NCBI GenBank assembly: GCA_019925095.2
Contig: CM034389.1
Location: 21,687,435 to 21,751,434 of the forward strand
Source: Dendrolimus kikuchii
Lineage: Eukaryota > Arthropoda > Insecta > Lepidoptera > Lasiocampidae
Reading direction: 5' to 3'
Length of the DNA stretch: 64,000 nucleotides
A program made the translations under genes and the position numbers. Below, in pieces: positions 34,151 through 46,158 of the stretch. How positions within the stretch are numbered: the stretch's first letter is position 1; each line of letters begins with the position of its first letter. The notes below the pieces were generated by a model. That model did not search any database and had not been told where the DNA came from. It was given only the letters and a program-made list of their open reading frames with translations.

Positions 34151-34704
34151 AATAAAAAAAAACGTGTACGTGTAAAATACGCGTTAGCAGTGCAATGATC
34201 TAGACTAAATCCATAAAGAGGTCTACAACCATAGCAAAAATAAAAGTGTCCTTTATCCTTTGGTTTTATTTTTTGCTTTAATTTAATATGGAAATCAGTC
34301 GCGTGCTACTTTAAAATATTGTCGCTGTTTTGCGGTAATTTACTATATCAGAAATGTTAAAATGGACCTGTAATTGGTTCAGAATTTTGCGCCGTTGATA
34401 ACAAGATTCTCTGTCTCTATAATGATAATTCTAAAGTCTGGTTGATCTTAATATACTCTGTTCAGTTATTGCATTTGGGATCTATTAGAACTTGTAATTG
34501 TCTTTCACTGTAGTTCGTATGAGACCTTGTCATCTTTATAAAACACGGTATTTAAAATCACCTTCTTACCACCGGATAGGCAGACGTACGAGCTCACGCT
34601 CAAAGCGGACGAAACGCTATGCTTCCACTTTTATCATACGTACCGCTGAAAAGTGGAACAGTTGACCGTCGTCTGTTTTTCTTGAAACATACAATCTACC
34701 AAAT
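34151..34704. other. No recognisable feature
   Basis: Nothing beyond AT-rich unique-looking sequence. Confidence 0.6.
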
Positions 34705-34870
34705 CAACCTTGTGTTGTGTTCCAGCATTAGTGACCAGGTTCCAATCTCCCTTAAGAGGGCAGCAGCGCATTTGTAGCACCTTTGGTGTTGCAAATGTCC
34801 ATAGGCGATGGTAACCGCTTTCCATCCAATGGGCCGTCTGCCTGTCCGCTGTACTCCTGCAATAAAAAAA
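34705..34870 (-). repeat. Rep-A copy, partial
   Basis: CAACCTTGTGTTGTGTTCCAGC to CTGTACTCCTGCAATAAAAAAA. Confidence 0.82.
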
Positions 34871-35014
34871 TCTAGGTGTCTTCAAGTCTCGCGTGAACAG
34901 GTATCCTTTAGGTAAGCGTGCTCCATCTTAGACTGCATTTATATTTGATATTAGGCAGAATGATGGTCAAACGTGAACCTATTCAATAAAAATAAAAAAT
35001 CACATCGAAACGAA

Positions 35015-35290
35015 TTTAAGTTGTAGGCGAATGTGTGTATTTCTCTATGTGCACACATAGAAGTAGAGATTCTAGGAAGGAATACTCGATTTCGGGCACT
35101 TCGCTGAATAAAAAACTCGTAATGCCTGTATTAGATGGATAAATAGAATTGAAGCGTTTTGGTAGAAAGCCACAGACCTGGAAAGACACGATGGCATCCA
35201 AAGACATTGAATAATTCAAGTTTATATTATGGATCACTTTTGTTAATTCGTCCAAATTTAAAGTCAGAAATGAATCGTCTAATGTCGACT
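35015..35290 (+). repeat. Repeat family M4 copy
   Basis: GAAAGACACGATGGCATCC, TTCAAGTTTATATTATGGATC, GAATCGTCTAATGTCG. The minus-strand frame here is a shadow. Confidence 0.65.
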
Positions 35291-36479
35291 TAAGAGACCG
35301 TTTAGCCCGGTTACTCTACGACTATTCCACTTTCAAGTCTGAAAAGGGAGAAGTTGGGCGACCTCTTTTACATTCAGCTCCTATCACAGCGGCTACGTAG
35401 GTGAGTTTGCCCTTATAATCATCTGGGCAGAAATTTGTTAGTTAAGTAATAAGTTGTCGGTTAAGTACTTGTTTGTTCATACAATGGCAATAGCTTAAAG
35501 GCTGATTTATTTCAACCAGCTACTGACATGGAACGGACTGACTTTAAAATATTCAGTCCGGAATATTGAAGTCAGTCAGAATTAGTAGCTCTGTACTGAC
35601 TCCAAATCAATTTACACGATGCCAGTGTGAAGCCAGTAATGGCTTCCTTCGAAATTGGATGCAATAGCTAGATCAATGTAAATCAGGTTTAACGCTCCAG
35701 TTTAGCAACTTAACTCGCTTTTTAAATAATGTAAATCAAGTTTTAGGTTTCATCGAGTTCTCACACATACTCGGCCGAGTTTATATGTATCTAAAATTAG
35801 TAAAAAGACGAAAGTATGTCTTAAACACAACTTAAATAAAAGTGCGCAGTATATTACCGTTTATCATTCTTAATCTATGGTCACTGAGTCGCCCGAGGCA
35901 ATGACGAATGTATCAGGAAAATATAATAACTGTGTTGTAATTACATTTATGACCGGCTATTAATTTTGATTTTGCATGAAGTGCGACCTTATTACGAGTA
36001 TTTAAAGACCATAATAATTGTAATTGAACGAGGAAGAATAATAACTAATCTCAAGGTTTTTATGTATATTGAACTAGTTTGTGGACTAGATTTCTTACAA
36101 GTGGTTAAAAAAATCGAATTATAAGCAGCCACCAGAACACGTAGGTATTAAGTATATAGATAAGCGGGCATTACATTATCTAATTTGCAGAGCGTTAGAT
36201 GAGTTAACCTTCTAAAATTGGGTGGTCTAAAGGCGGGTAGGCGGTTAGTAATCCAATTTAGTGCTATCGTATGGACTCTGCCACGCCTGCCCAACTACTT
36301 CACTAACTAGCTAGCGCACTAGATTTAGGGCTCTACAAATTGGATAATATGTACAATGCCCGATGTATAGGTACTTTATAATTGTGTCGGCAACACCATT
36401 TACGCGGGTTTATGTCAATATTTTATATCTTCAACAAATCTTCTCGTCAACCATTCCGCAATACTTCAAGACGAATGTC
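35291..36479. other. No recognisable gene
   Basis: Short inverted stretches around 35530-35600 (CTGACTT...AAGTCAG) only. Confidence 0.6.
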
Positions 36480-36890
36480 TTCGAGCAGTGCGTGTGTCGA
36501 GACGTAGACACTGACGGTGGGACTGATCCACAAACTTAAAACCGCTCAGCGGGCGATACAGCGAGCTATGTTCGGTGTTTCTCTTATGGATAGAATCAGA
36601 AATGAGGATATCCATGAGAGAACCAAGGAGATGGATATGTCTCGTAAAATTAGCAAGTTGAAGTGGCAGTAGGCCGGTCACGTGTATCGTAGAACCGACG
36701 GCTGGTGGGTAAAACGTGTCCTGGAGTAGAGACTGCGTCTCGGTAAACGTAGTGTAGGATGCTCTCCTGTCCAATGGGCAGGGGCTAGATGAGGAAGGCG
36801 GGACAGGGATATGTGGCACGGACTCGGGAAGGCCTACGTCCAGCAGTACTCTTTCACTGGATAGCCATATAGGTAAACAATTTTTCCTGC
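36480..36890 (+). mobile_element. Degenerate LINE reverse transcriptase C-terminal remnant
   Basis: The + strand reads RAMFGVSLMDRIRNEDIHERTK, ISKLKWQ, stop, AGHVYRRTDGWWVKRVLE, stop, LRLGKRSVGCSPVQWAGAR, then AYVQQYSFTG. This is the conserved C-terminal block of a LINE polyprotein, broken by at least three stops. The 149-codon minus-strand frame over the same bases is an artefact of its codon pattern. Confidence 0.8.
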
Positions 36891-37317
36891 GCCATAAGAA
36901 TATTAGATAGAACAATTACCTACTTTGTATATGCGATTGAAATAAACATTATCGTTCAGTAGTGTAGTTGAATAGATTTTCATAATGTCAAGGTGACATC
37001 TAGTAAAACAAGTGCTCTATTTAAAGTATATTAACTTATGAGTTATAAGAAAAATCCACCACGATCTGACACGATAAGCTTCGAGCAAAAAGTGCAAAAA
37101 ATTGGACGTGTTAATATAATTAAATTTTTGAATAAAAACTTGATTCAAAGGAAATAATAAGCGATTAATTATTCTGAAATGTCAATAACAGACATTTACT
37201 GCCTCGTAGACCACAGGCACTATTTAGTTTATTTGTCATTTTTATTAGTTTTTATTTTTACAATGTAGTTATGGTTTGTTAATTTGCTAACTCTATATTC
37301 CATCCCTATCCATATTA
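36891..37317. other. No recognisable feature
   Basis: AT-rich sequence between a LINE remnant and Helitron-like sequence. Confidence 0.6.
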
Positions 37318-37472
37318 ATATTATATATTAAATGCGAAAGTAACCCTGTCTATTTGTTAGTTCTTTCACGGAAAAACTACATGATCGATTTGCCTGAAAT
37401 GCGGTTTATGGGTAAATTTGAAACCGAGGACAAACATGTATACTTTTTCATCGCGGAAAATGGGATAGTTTC
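37318..37472 (+). mobile_element. Partial Helitron-like sequence
   Basis: AATGCGAAAGTAACCCTGTC and GTTCTTTCACGGAAAAACTAC are typical of the 5' half of lepidopteran Helitrons. The Penelope-like element has landed in its right part (target duplication from 37473). Confidence 0.55.
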
Positions 37473-37485
37473 AGTACTCACTTTA

Positions 37486-38034
37486 TAATAAAACTACGTT
37501 TTAACGGTTTTAAGCGCGGTAATTTTATTTGATTTTGGTTTTTCCGACGTTTCGGCCACTTTTCAGTGGCCGTGATCACGGAAGACAAAGATGTCAAGTG
37601 TCAACGAGTATTGTTAAAGTTTTATTTAGCCTACCGCCAACTTATTAATTTTAATTATTTAATTTTAATTTTGTTTATGGTTATTATTTACTCTATGGGA
37701 GCCTAATCTAATTTACTACCGCTTCGCAACATGTTATGGCTTGAAGAGAAGAAGCGGCGCAATAAACTCTTCAGCAAACATGCCTAGCTCTAATAATTTT
37801 ATATAATATTAAAATGGGTGGAAGGAAAAATAAAAGTAATTATCAGTCAAGTTGGTTTGTGTTCCGTTGTACGCAGAAAGAGCTCATAGTGTCTTGAGGT
37901 CTGGCAGCTGGTTTTTGCTGGGTTTGGGTCTTAATAGTTTTGATAATTGGATCCCAAACAGGTGGTACTTGCCAACCATCTTCTCTATTGAAATTTGGGT
38001 GTTTTTTGATTTCAATAGCCTCACGCATCATTCT
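37486..38034 (-). mobile_element. 5'-truncated Penelope-like element with 13 bp target duplication
   Basis: Flanked by AGTACTCACTTTA at 37473-37485 and 38035-38047. On the minus strand the insert begins in coding sequence, REAIEIKKHPNFNREDGW and PPVWDPII. This resembles the C terminus of the GIY-YIG region of Penelope-like elements. A 3' UTR follows, with GCGAAGCGGTAGTAAATTAG, AAGTGGCCGAAACGTCGG and a terminal GCGCTTAAAACCG...ACGTAGTTTTATTA. The apparent Met start in this frame is made by the flanking duplication. Assignment to Penelope rests on the short coding remnant. Confidence 0.75.
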
Positions 38035-38047
38035 AGTACTCACTTTA

Positions 38048-38745
38048 GTTTAGATATAAATTACGAAATATTTTCCTTTAAGTTACGTTATAACTCGCAT
38101 TTGTACAACCTAAGAAAATCAAAATGGATTATTAATTAAAGTATAAATCGAGCATTAAAATTTTCGTCAGAGCAGAAAAAGTAAGAGGTGTCACAAAAAA
38201 ACGTGCGACATAATGTTTTACGCCTGTCTAATTGCCTTGAATAATTTTCCCTTCATTTAAATATAGCCTTGAGACATTTGTGCAGTATTTTATGACTGCA
38301 GTACAAGCAACAGGCATAGTTTAGAGTCGTTTTGTATGAATAAAAAGTGAAAAGACTATTACGATACCGAGGTTGTGTACCGTGACAGCCAAAATAAAAC
38401 TACAATATTTACAAGTAATGAATGGAGAGCGATAAGATACGTGTAAGTATATTTTATGTTCTTTGTATTAAAGCTCGTTTAGTACTCGTGTACACGGCAC
38501 CGCCAATATACCGTTGCTACGACGCCACCACGCCGCCGCTGAAATGCTATTCTGTGAATTTATATGTGTATGCGAACGTTGTCCGCTCTCTTATATCACT
38601 GCCCTTATAGCTAATGCTCGCTCGATACCGAAATTGCGGTGTGTGTGCGATTGTTTTGCGCTTTATGTAGTGTGCAACAGGTGGCGGACCGTCGTTTGCC
38701 CAGTCACTGTGTCGTGTGTATGTGCGCTTAGGGTTCATAATTGAC
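38048..38745. other. No recognisable gene
   Basis: 38480-38740 is locally richer in GC (CACCACGCCGCCGC) and has overlapping frames on both strands, none with a recognisable domain. Confidence 0.5.
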
Positions 38746-38877
38746 ATAGGAGTAAAGGTAGATCAAATAAGAGATTAATGAATTGTCTGAAGAATGACAT
38801 GATAATTTGCGATGTTACGGAGGACGTATTCCAGAATAGAGAAGTATGGAAGAATAAGACATATTGTGTCGAATCCT
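38746..38877 (+). mobile_element. Short RTE-like LINE remnant
   Basis: The + strand translation SKGRSNKRLMNCLKNDMIIC...VWKNKTYC matches the same C-terminal region as the 31.1 kb fragment (KKRCMDCVKDD). It abuts the stem-loop LINE tail at 38878 without any visible spacer, so one was probably inserted in or next to the other. Confidence 0.65.
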
Positions 38878-39006
38878 GGGTTGCCTGGAAGAGATCGTTA
38901 TAAGCGATAAGGCCGCCCATTGTTCTAATGCAAATGTATCCATATCAATTGTCTAGATTTAAGTTTATGGTGAACAATAAAGAGTTTTCATTCATTCATT
39001 CATTCA
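38878..39006 (+). mobile_element. Truncated LINE 3' tail ending in (CATT)n
   Basis: GGGTTGCCTGGAAGAGATCG, stem-loop with one mismatch (ATCGTTATAAGCGAT), AAGGCCGCCC, GTGAACAATAAAGAG, then CATT repeats. It is the closest relative in this window of the 3' end at 13.8 kb. Confidence 0.85.
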
Positions 39007-39824
39007 ATCCTAAATGATTGAGAAAGACGTGTTAGTAATTTTGACTTTTTGGAACTATGTTTGCTTGATATCATTGAACGTGTACTCGAAGCAATATACT
39101 TAAATATTGCCTGATTTATTCAATCGCCTTAGAAGAATATACACGGCTAGAAAATAAATATCCGATAAAGTTTACAACTTAACCCAAACCCAAAACACGG
39201 ACGCGGAAAGTCTTTCGTAATAGGTAAGTTTAATGATGGACGAAATTTATATTGTTTTATGTCAGCGTAAGTGGTAATTAGATATTAGAAGTTATTATTA
39301 CTGGTTCTGAATGTTATTAAGGGTTAACACTTGATATTATGATACATGCTTCTCTAGATTATTTAAGAAGGCTATGTAGTAACTGATCTTGTATACGAAA
39401 CCGTCTATTATGCAAGTTATTTGTTGCTTAGGGCCGATGTTTCAATCGTCAGGTAAAAGTTATCAGTCGAATAAGTTATAACCTGACTACATTCAAAACT
39501 GGAACCGTTCAACTGTTTTATTCATGTAACTAACATTTTTAATTTATCCATGGTGTACTTTATTCTATGAATATCTTTTATTTGGTGATTGAAAAATCGG
39601 CCCTTAGTCTTAGTTCATTTAGATGTTAAATTTGCGGCCATAATAATACAAGTACAGAGAAATAGCCGAAAAATAATTCAATTTACTTTATAGTCTATGT
39701 TTTGCTCGCATGTCTATCGAAGTAAAAAGTTTTATTGTTTTTGTTTATTTTAGTGTTGGGATACAGTTTATCAGCTATGCTGAGATATTGCACCTAGTGT
39801 GTACGTGCGGATTTTTTTTTATTT
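39007..39824. other. No recognisable feature
   Basis: AT-rich sequence before the Rep-A copy at 39.8 kb. Confidence 0.6.
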
Positions 39825-40057
39825 TTTTTTATTGCAGGAGATCAGCAAACAGGCAGACGGCCCACTTGATGAAAAGCGGTTACCATCGCCTATGGACATT
39901 TGCAACACCAAAGTCGCTACAAATGCGCTGCTGCTCTCTTAAGGGAAACTGGAACCTGGTCACTAATGCCGGAACACAACTCAAGGTTGTTATGGCGACA
40001 TACTTTAGACCAGGGGTGGTAGCCATCCAGTCGGGCAAATGCCCTACCACCTGGCAA
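39825..40057 (+). repeat. Rep-A copy
   Basis: TTTTTTATTGCAGGAGATC to GGCAAATGCCCTACCACCTGG. The last third is missing and unrelated sequence follows. Confidence 0.82.
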
Positions 40058-41901
40058 AGTTGCGCCCGCAAGCTCCATACCGTGCTTGGGGTAGGACATG
40101 ATTACAAAATGAGTTTGTAAGAATAATATACCATTTTGTACTGAACCAGTACAATGTACCACTTCAAATGGGGTGAAAAAATTTGTACGGTTTGTACCGC
40201 GACAGCACATATGATGTGATGAGGCCGGTAATGCGATGAGCATCATTCCCTCATTTGTCCCATTCAAAACTTCTAGTTCGGAAATGTTCGTTAAGAATCG
40301 AATGTGATCGGCCTCGATCATCTCATTTTACTACCAGTCGTACTATGACATGTCTTTGTCTTGTGAATATCCGTAGAGGCATTATTCCTCTGTTGTAGCG
40401 TAAGCCTCGTTCCGTCTTTCCTCTTACATTTGAGGCGTGAGCAGTGGCGTGACAAAATTTTATAAAGCCTTACTCAAATTTTAAGCCGTATTGTATGTAT
40501 TTTGTACGGGACAAATGTACTGACTCACATGTGTACTACTCATTACTACCCATACCAGGTCCCTAACAAACGCCAGTGTAGTACAGACATGCCAGACATG
40601 ACAGACTTTCTCTCTTACTACCCGATACCTCCCTGAGCCACGTGTCATCGGCCTAACATAAATCCCTACATTTATTTAATACAGAGTTTTTATATCACAA
40701 TCCATTCATTACTTACTACTGGTTAAAATTCCATATAAAATCGTATACCTACTTAATGCCTGTTTTTATAATAAGGTAAAAAAATGATAGTAAGATAAAG
40801 AAACCTAACATAAAATATATCTATCTAGTCTGTGTAAATAGATGCAAATGTCAATGGCATCCATTTTTTGTGTAGTTGAAAAAATTTAGGCGCTTAAAGG
40901 TATTTTTTTAATTTTAGTAAATTAAACTGGAATCGGAAATAACTTGTATAAATGTTGTGTTTCATTAAAGAAAATGAATTATATCCTTATAAAGCGTCGT
41001 ACAGTTATTGGTTTTTTGATAGATAGTGCCTGTTTTATTTTAAGATTGGCGTAGTTAATAGAGAATACGTATTTAAGTTTTTTATATTTTTTAATTATCT
41101 TAATTAGTAAATAGCCGTAAAATATAAACTTGATAAAAATATAAAGAATTTTGCATGTAAATTAATATTTTAAAATTGTAATCAGATTAGGACGATTTTA
41201 AGGCTGCACTATATGCGCGCTTTCATACTGTGGACAGTGACATCATATAACTACGTTGTAGTTTTGTAAATTATAAAAAATCGATAAAAACGCCTTTGTT
41301 TACAATCTTAATATTATGTACTTTGACGTCACAATTTAGGTAGCATGTTTTGCGATTTTAAATTTCCTACATATTTAAAAAAATAATATCCATAAGTAAT
41401 AAGCAAACGAAAATATAATTCTACAAGTAATTTGTACAGCGGGACTACACTTAAATATACCAAATGTCATATATCGTTAACAAGCAGTTTTTAAGAAATA
41501 TAAAATAGACAAACGGATAAACATTACTGTGTTATAAAGATTCTATTTCTGTCAAAATCGCTACAGATTTTGGTAAATCAACCTTAGGACAGTTTAAAAA
41601 AAAGTTATATGTTTGTTTTTGACCGCAATTAGGTACGCTTGTTACATTGAGTTGATATTGATGTATACATTTTTATAAACCATGTTTATATTGATACCGT
41701 GGAATAGCCGAATAAATTAAATGCAAGTGAAGTAGCGGAAAGAAACAGTATGCTTATATAGAAATGAATGTTTATAAATATTCTTGGGCGTGACTAAATA
41801 ATCGAAGCACCCGCGGCGGTCTTACATAGGCAGTCTAATCTCCGAAGCGATTAGGTAGTGTTGCAACTGCATTAATAAGGTCATTAATATTATATGTATA
41901 A
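40058..41901. other. Unassigned 1.8 kb
   Basis: The 134-codon reverse frame starting at 40321 runs into Rep-A and is not a gene. The rest is AT-rich without signal. Confidence 0.6.
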
Positions 41902-42040
41902 CTAGAATATGCCCGTGACTTCGTTCACGCTTGACTTGAAATTCCCGAAAGATTCCCGGGGTACACAGTACCGCAGCATTTAAAAAAGCTATGGTAAACC
42001 ACTCCCGGGATAATCTTAAAATTAAAGTTCACCTCACTCG
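41902..42040 (-). mobile_element. Helitron family B copy, 5' truncated
   Basis: CTAG at 41902-41905, then ATGCCCGTGACTTCGTTCACG and GATTCCCGGGGTACACAG, the family B 3' portion in minus orientation. Confidence 0.65.
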
Positions 42041-42297
42041 CTTTTTATGCAGGTTAGTATAGTATCATTTAGGGTAATTATAATGATGTTACAATATCAA
42101 GATAAATCTCAATAAGCTCATAATATCTGTATATGTCAAATAGAGATATTACGAAACCACCCACATGTATTGTTATAATTATTAATGGTTTTATGTGAAT
42201 GTTGAAGGCTATAAAATAGCATAATTGGTCAGTTAATGGTTTTCTTGGGTGTAAATAATATTAGTCTTATATAATATTCGCACTACAGGTATTCAGA

Positions 42298-42531
42298 GTG
42301 GATGGATGCAGAAGTCGTAGAAGGCCACGACACACCTTCCATGATCAAATTGATCGTGTACTAGCAGAAGGTGATGTCAGGAGCCTTAAGAACAGACGAG
42401 CTTGCATGACAAGAGTTATGAATGTCAAAGAGGCAAGTGAGGTGTGTAAGAATAAGCCTAAATGGCACTCTGTTGTTCGTGCCTACCCCGCAAGGGAACT
42501 GGCGTGAAGTTATGTATGTATGTATGTATGT
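42298..42531 (+). mobile_element. 5'-truncated copy of the 14-17 kb LINE with 11 bp target duplication
   Basis: The + strand encodes the last 68 or so residues of the same reverse transcriptase (starting DGCRSRRRPRH, ending YPARELA then TGA), with about two amino-acid differences from the 14.0 kb copy, followed by the (TATG)n tail. It is flanked by AGGTATTCAGA at 42287-42297 and 42532-42542. The truncation and perfect duplication are what target-primed reverse transcription leaves. Confidence 0.93.
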
Positions 42532-42542
42532 AGGTATTCAGA

Positions 42543-43494
42543 ATGTTATAAATTGCTTACTAGGTGTGCCCGCAATATCGATCACGCCGATTTGGATTTT
42601 ATATTCATAGTAGCATCTACCAGCGAAACTTTGTTTGAGTTTCCATAACGATGACGTATTTATTAATGAATTGCAACAATGGCACCAAAAAATGCGACCT
42701 CAGAGCCGCCTTTTTCGCTATATTCGTCACGAAAACGGCATCATTTATCGGGATGAAAAGTATCCTAAATATTGAACCGCGATATAAGTAGGGTTGCCAA
42801 CTTATTTTGAAGAAAATAAAGTATATTTGTTTTTAAGCTCTAAAAATATTTGGGAAATTTAGGTGCAAAAAAAAGAGTACACATTTATTTTTTAATATTG
42901 ATTATATATTTTATTTATTTAATTATTGCGTTTCCATGTGTATTTATTGCTACTTTTTGAACAAAAAGCGCGACAGTTCAATTAGCGATGAAAATATAAT
43001 ACATTATGTACTATATAATTTGTCTATAATATATAGCACAATTGGGTGAAATATAGTATGATACTATATATTATACTATGATTAGTAACCCTAGATATAA
43101 GCTAGCTCTGTATCAAATTTTAATTTCAATAATCACTTCCTCTAAAAAAAAATTACACACGACAAGTCCAGAATATCTTTTACTTGCCAAGGAGTAGGTA
43201 TGTGTTCCCCGCAAGAGTATCGTCATGCCTAACTCGTACGAGCGTCTACACGTAACTAATGTTCTGTAACTCTGTGATTATGCGACTTACTTGCTAGGCG
43301 CGAATCGATCTCTTTATACACAAGTTTGTCCAATTCAGCAACTCTACAGCCTAATGCTCCAACACAAACAAAAATTCTTTGTATTTATAGAATCTGCGGG
43401 TCCGAATTTAGCCCCCTGACATTTTTCACGTTTTTAAATTCATCTTTTCATTCACCGTCATCAAATTTGTAGATGATTTATTTGTACTACAGAT
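42543..43494. other. Unassigned, with a Helitron-like scrap
   Basis: 42600-42790 (GCCGCCTTTTTCGC, ATCGGGATGAAAAGTATCC) resembles decayed Helitron body. The remainder is AT-rich. Confidence 0.5.
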
Positions 43495-43720
43495 ATCCTG
43501 AACCCTGTAAAAGCGAAAATTGGAGTCAACATATTATTATGATACTAGACGGTCCATTTTTGTCTTTCAATTTGGAAGAAGCAACCAAAGTGATCCATGT
43601 AAACATAAACTTGAATTCAACGCTGTTGAATACCGTCGCTATTTTCAGTTCTATGCCTTTCAACTACATTGATTCAGTTTGATGCGTCTGTCTAATATTA
43701 GCATTATCAATAATTTTGAA
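43495..43720 (-). repeat. Repeat family M4 copy, reverse
   Basis: GATACTAGACGGTCCATTTTTG, AAAGTGATCCATGTAAAC, CTTGAATTCAACG. The 69-codon frame is repeat-derived. Confidence 0.65.
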
Positions 43721-43956
43721 GTGTTTGTCTGTCATTCCAAAATATTCTATTCTATTTTTGTTCTAAGTGGCGCCAACGCATAGGCATTGATTTTGCCAAT
43801 GACACATAGAGAGTAAAGTGACAGGTGAAAGAGAATTTATAGAAAAAAAAGGCTTTAATCGGTATTCAATAGCAAAGACATTCTGTCATCCTGTGGACAA
43901 AACAATTCCAAAATAACTGACAAAGTTTAAGTGATAATTGATATACGATGCCTTAG

Positions 43957-44194
43957 GGTACGTTCCTCTTGGGCTCACAACGACGACGCTTGCGCCTTTG
44001 TCAACGTATCCATAGAGAATTAGTGCTCTATGGTCAAAATCCATTTCGACCCATCTCTTGACATGGGTCGTTGTGAGCTCTGCGTGATCGAAAATTATGA
44101 CGTCATTAGTGACGTTTTCGCGGCGACCATAAAGATCGTGGTTGCTGTGTGGAACGGCTGAATTTTGAGCATTTGAGCTATAAGAGGAACGCGT
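43957..44194. mobile_element. MITE-like element with CGTTCCTCTT ends
   Basis: CGTTCCTCTTGGGCTCA near 43959 pairs with TGAGCTATAAGAGGAACG near 44190. A second internal pair GCTCACAACGAC / GTCGTTGTGAGC lies at about 43973 and 44067. Confidence 0.6.
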
Positions 44195-44738
44195 TCTTCG
44201 CCAGAAATGTCAGAAATTTGAAAGTTTCTCACATCTCAAAGGTTTTCAATTACAATTTTGGGGATTCATTTTAACATGTTTAATTTTTATGTCTACAATA
44301 CAAGCGTAAGTTGCTTAGCTTGGATATATAAAATGTGTCTGTTTGTCTGCAGACTTGTCTATTTAATCTAACTGACCATTACCAAAGGTGAAATAGGGAA
44401 TTCGTGTAGGCAATAGATAAAACATAGCTAAAAGGCCAATGGCTTAAGGGCGTGCTGTCACGACTTCACTATCGTTTTATGTTAGAAATAATCTAAATAA
44501 GGACGAAGTTTGTATTTATTAAGTTTATAAATACAAGGCGAAAAGGTTATGCATATATAAATGTTAGGTAACAAGCATAACGGAAGACACATGCAACATG
44601 AAAGTTGTGCATTAAATAAATAAAATTGGCTCGTGTTTTTGATTGATGATGAACTAATTCGATTATACAAGAAGCATATTAAACTATACTTTACTACTCC
44701 AAATTACTATACCGAAAATTATTAATAATTATAGTACA
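44195..44738. other. No recognisable feature
   Basis: AT-rich. A 62-codon reverse frame has no domain. Confidence 0.6.
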
Positions 44739-44978
44739 TTGTTAACTGACAAATTAACGAAATACCTTGACCTCGCGTACGAGATAACGGCAATGTGGCA
44801 TATGGAGTCAACGATCATCGTACCGATGGTGGTGTCTGTTAAAGGTCTAATAGCGAAGAGCCTCGACCGACACGTAGAGAGCCTCTCGCTCTGTAAATGG
44901 GCGAAGGCCCAGATGCAGAAGGCGGTTCTCCTGAGCACGGCACGCATTGTGAGAAAGTTCCTGTCTCTGGAGCTTTAA
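44739..44978 (+). mobile_element. LINE ORF C-terminal remnant
   Basis: A 79-codon + strand frame, KYLDLAYEITAMW...TIIVPMVVSVKGLIAKSL...MQKAVLLSTARIVRKFL. This matches the C terminus of a common class of insect and chordate LINE polyproteins (W...V.VIPVV.S..GLI...L and a Q.AVLL.T..IVR.FL ending). It has an intact stop and GC-rich sequence just beyond it. The element is cut off upstream at about 44739. Confidence 0.7.
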
Positions 44979-46158
44979 CCACCGGTAGCTTGGACCCTAG
45001 GCCCCGCTGCCGACGGACGTCATCTTTTTATATTTTTTTAATATGTATCTAGTTTTTATATATATATATATGTATTAAAAAAACGTAAAAAAATAATGAA
45101 TAAATATATATGTGAAATAATAGTACATTTGAAAAATTTAAAATAAAATAAACATGTGAATAATAATAGTCTATTTAAAATAAAAATACTTCAACTTAAA
45201 CTTTGTTTAATACTCCTTTCAGTGCCTTTATATAATTATATGTAAGTACGTCGATTAACATAAATGAAGTAAAATACTATAACCATGACTTTAATTTTAA
45301 AAAAAATATTTACACGACAACGGTTCAACAGATATAAAAAAATAAGATTAAAACAGGAATTTTATCTTAAATATAAGTGTATGTTTCATTTCGATATATT
45401 GCGGTATTTTTATATAAAATGAAACCCGCACGTACTAAACAGTGGACACAGTTGGTTAATAATTAAATTAGCTTTACAGTATTTCAATTACGTATATTTC
45501 CCTTAAGCAATTGCATTTCCATGTTTGCGAAATCGAAAAACAAACGTCCACTATTACTCGATATCAGTGCGTGGGTGGTAATACATTAGTGCTGCTTCTT
45601 CCGAGCTAATTTGCGTATTACATCCATGTCGAATACACTAAGGATATACCCCCACCAATAATGTTAGTGTAGTATAAGGATCAATGTGACCATTGTAATC
45701 CTAACTAATCTATACTAATATTGTGTGGCTGTCTCTGTAATTTTTACATATACTGTCTAATAATTAATGTACGAACTCGTTTTTTGTGTACTGACTGATT
45801 ATTTCGAAGGTAGTTCGAAATAAATTTCTATCTTTTTTTTTTAACTTACGAAACGTAAACTTAATCTGCCGTTACAGAGTTTAAAATACAGGAAGTAATA
45901 GTTGTCGCATAGTGTTAAATTAAGCACTTGCATAATTGTATATTTTACTTGTTTAGCTTATTACTGGAGACCGATGGATTCCTTAAAGAGGTAATAAAGT
46001 TTGTTGATTTGTAGAAAATAATCTCTTGAACTGATTGATTTTGAAAATTGTTTTATATCTAAAAAGCTACATTATTCCTGAGTGACACAGAATATATTTG
46101 ATTGTGATTAATAATATTTTTGCCTAGCGAAGGAGGCACGGACCAGCTAGTATTATAT
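44979..46158. other. AT-rich, with a Helitron-like right part
   Basis: A|TCTATACTAATATTGTGTGG at about 45708 looks like a Helitron start, and GGCACGGACCAGCTAG|T at about 46150 like its end; the middle is unrecognisable. The solo LTR follows nine bases later. Confidence 0.5.

Noticed and set aside
36466..36915. 149-codon minus-strand frame
   Set aside because: It lies opposite a recognisable LINE C terminus on the plus strand and contains no domain.
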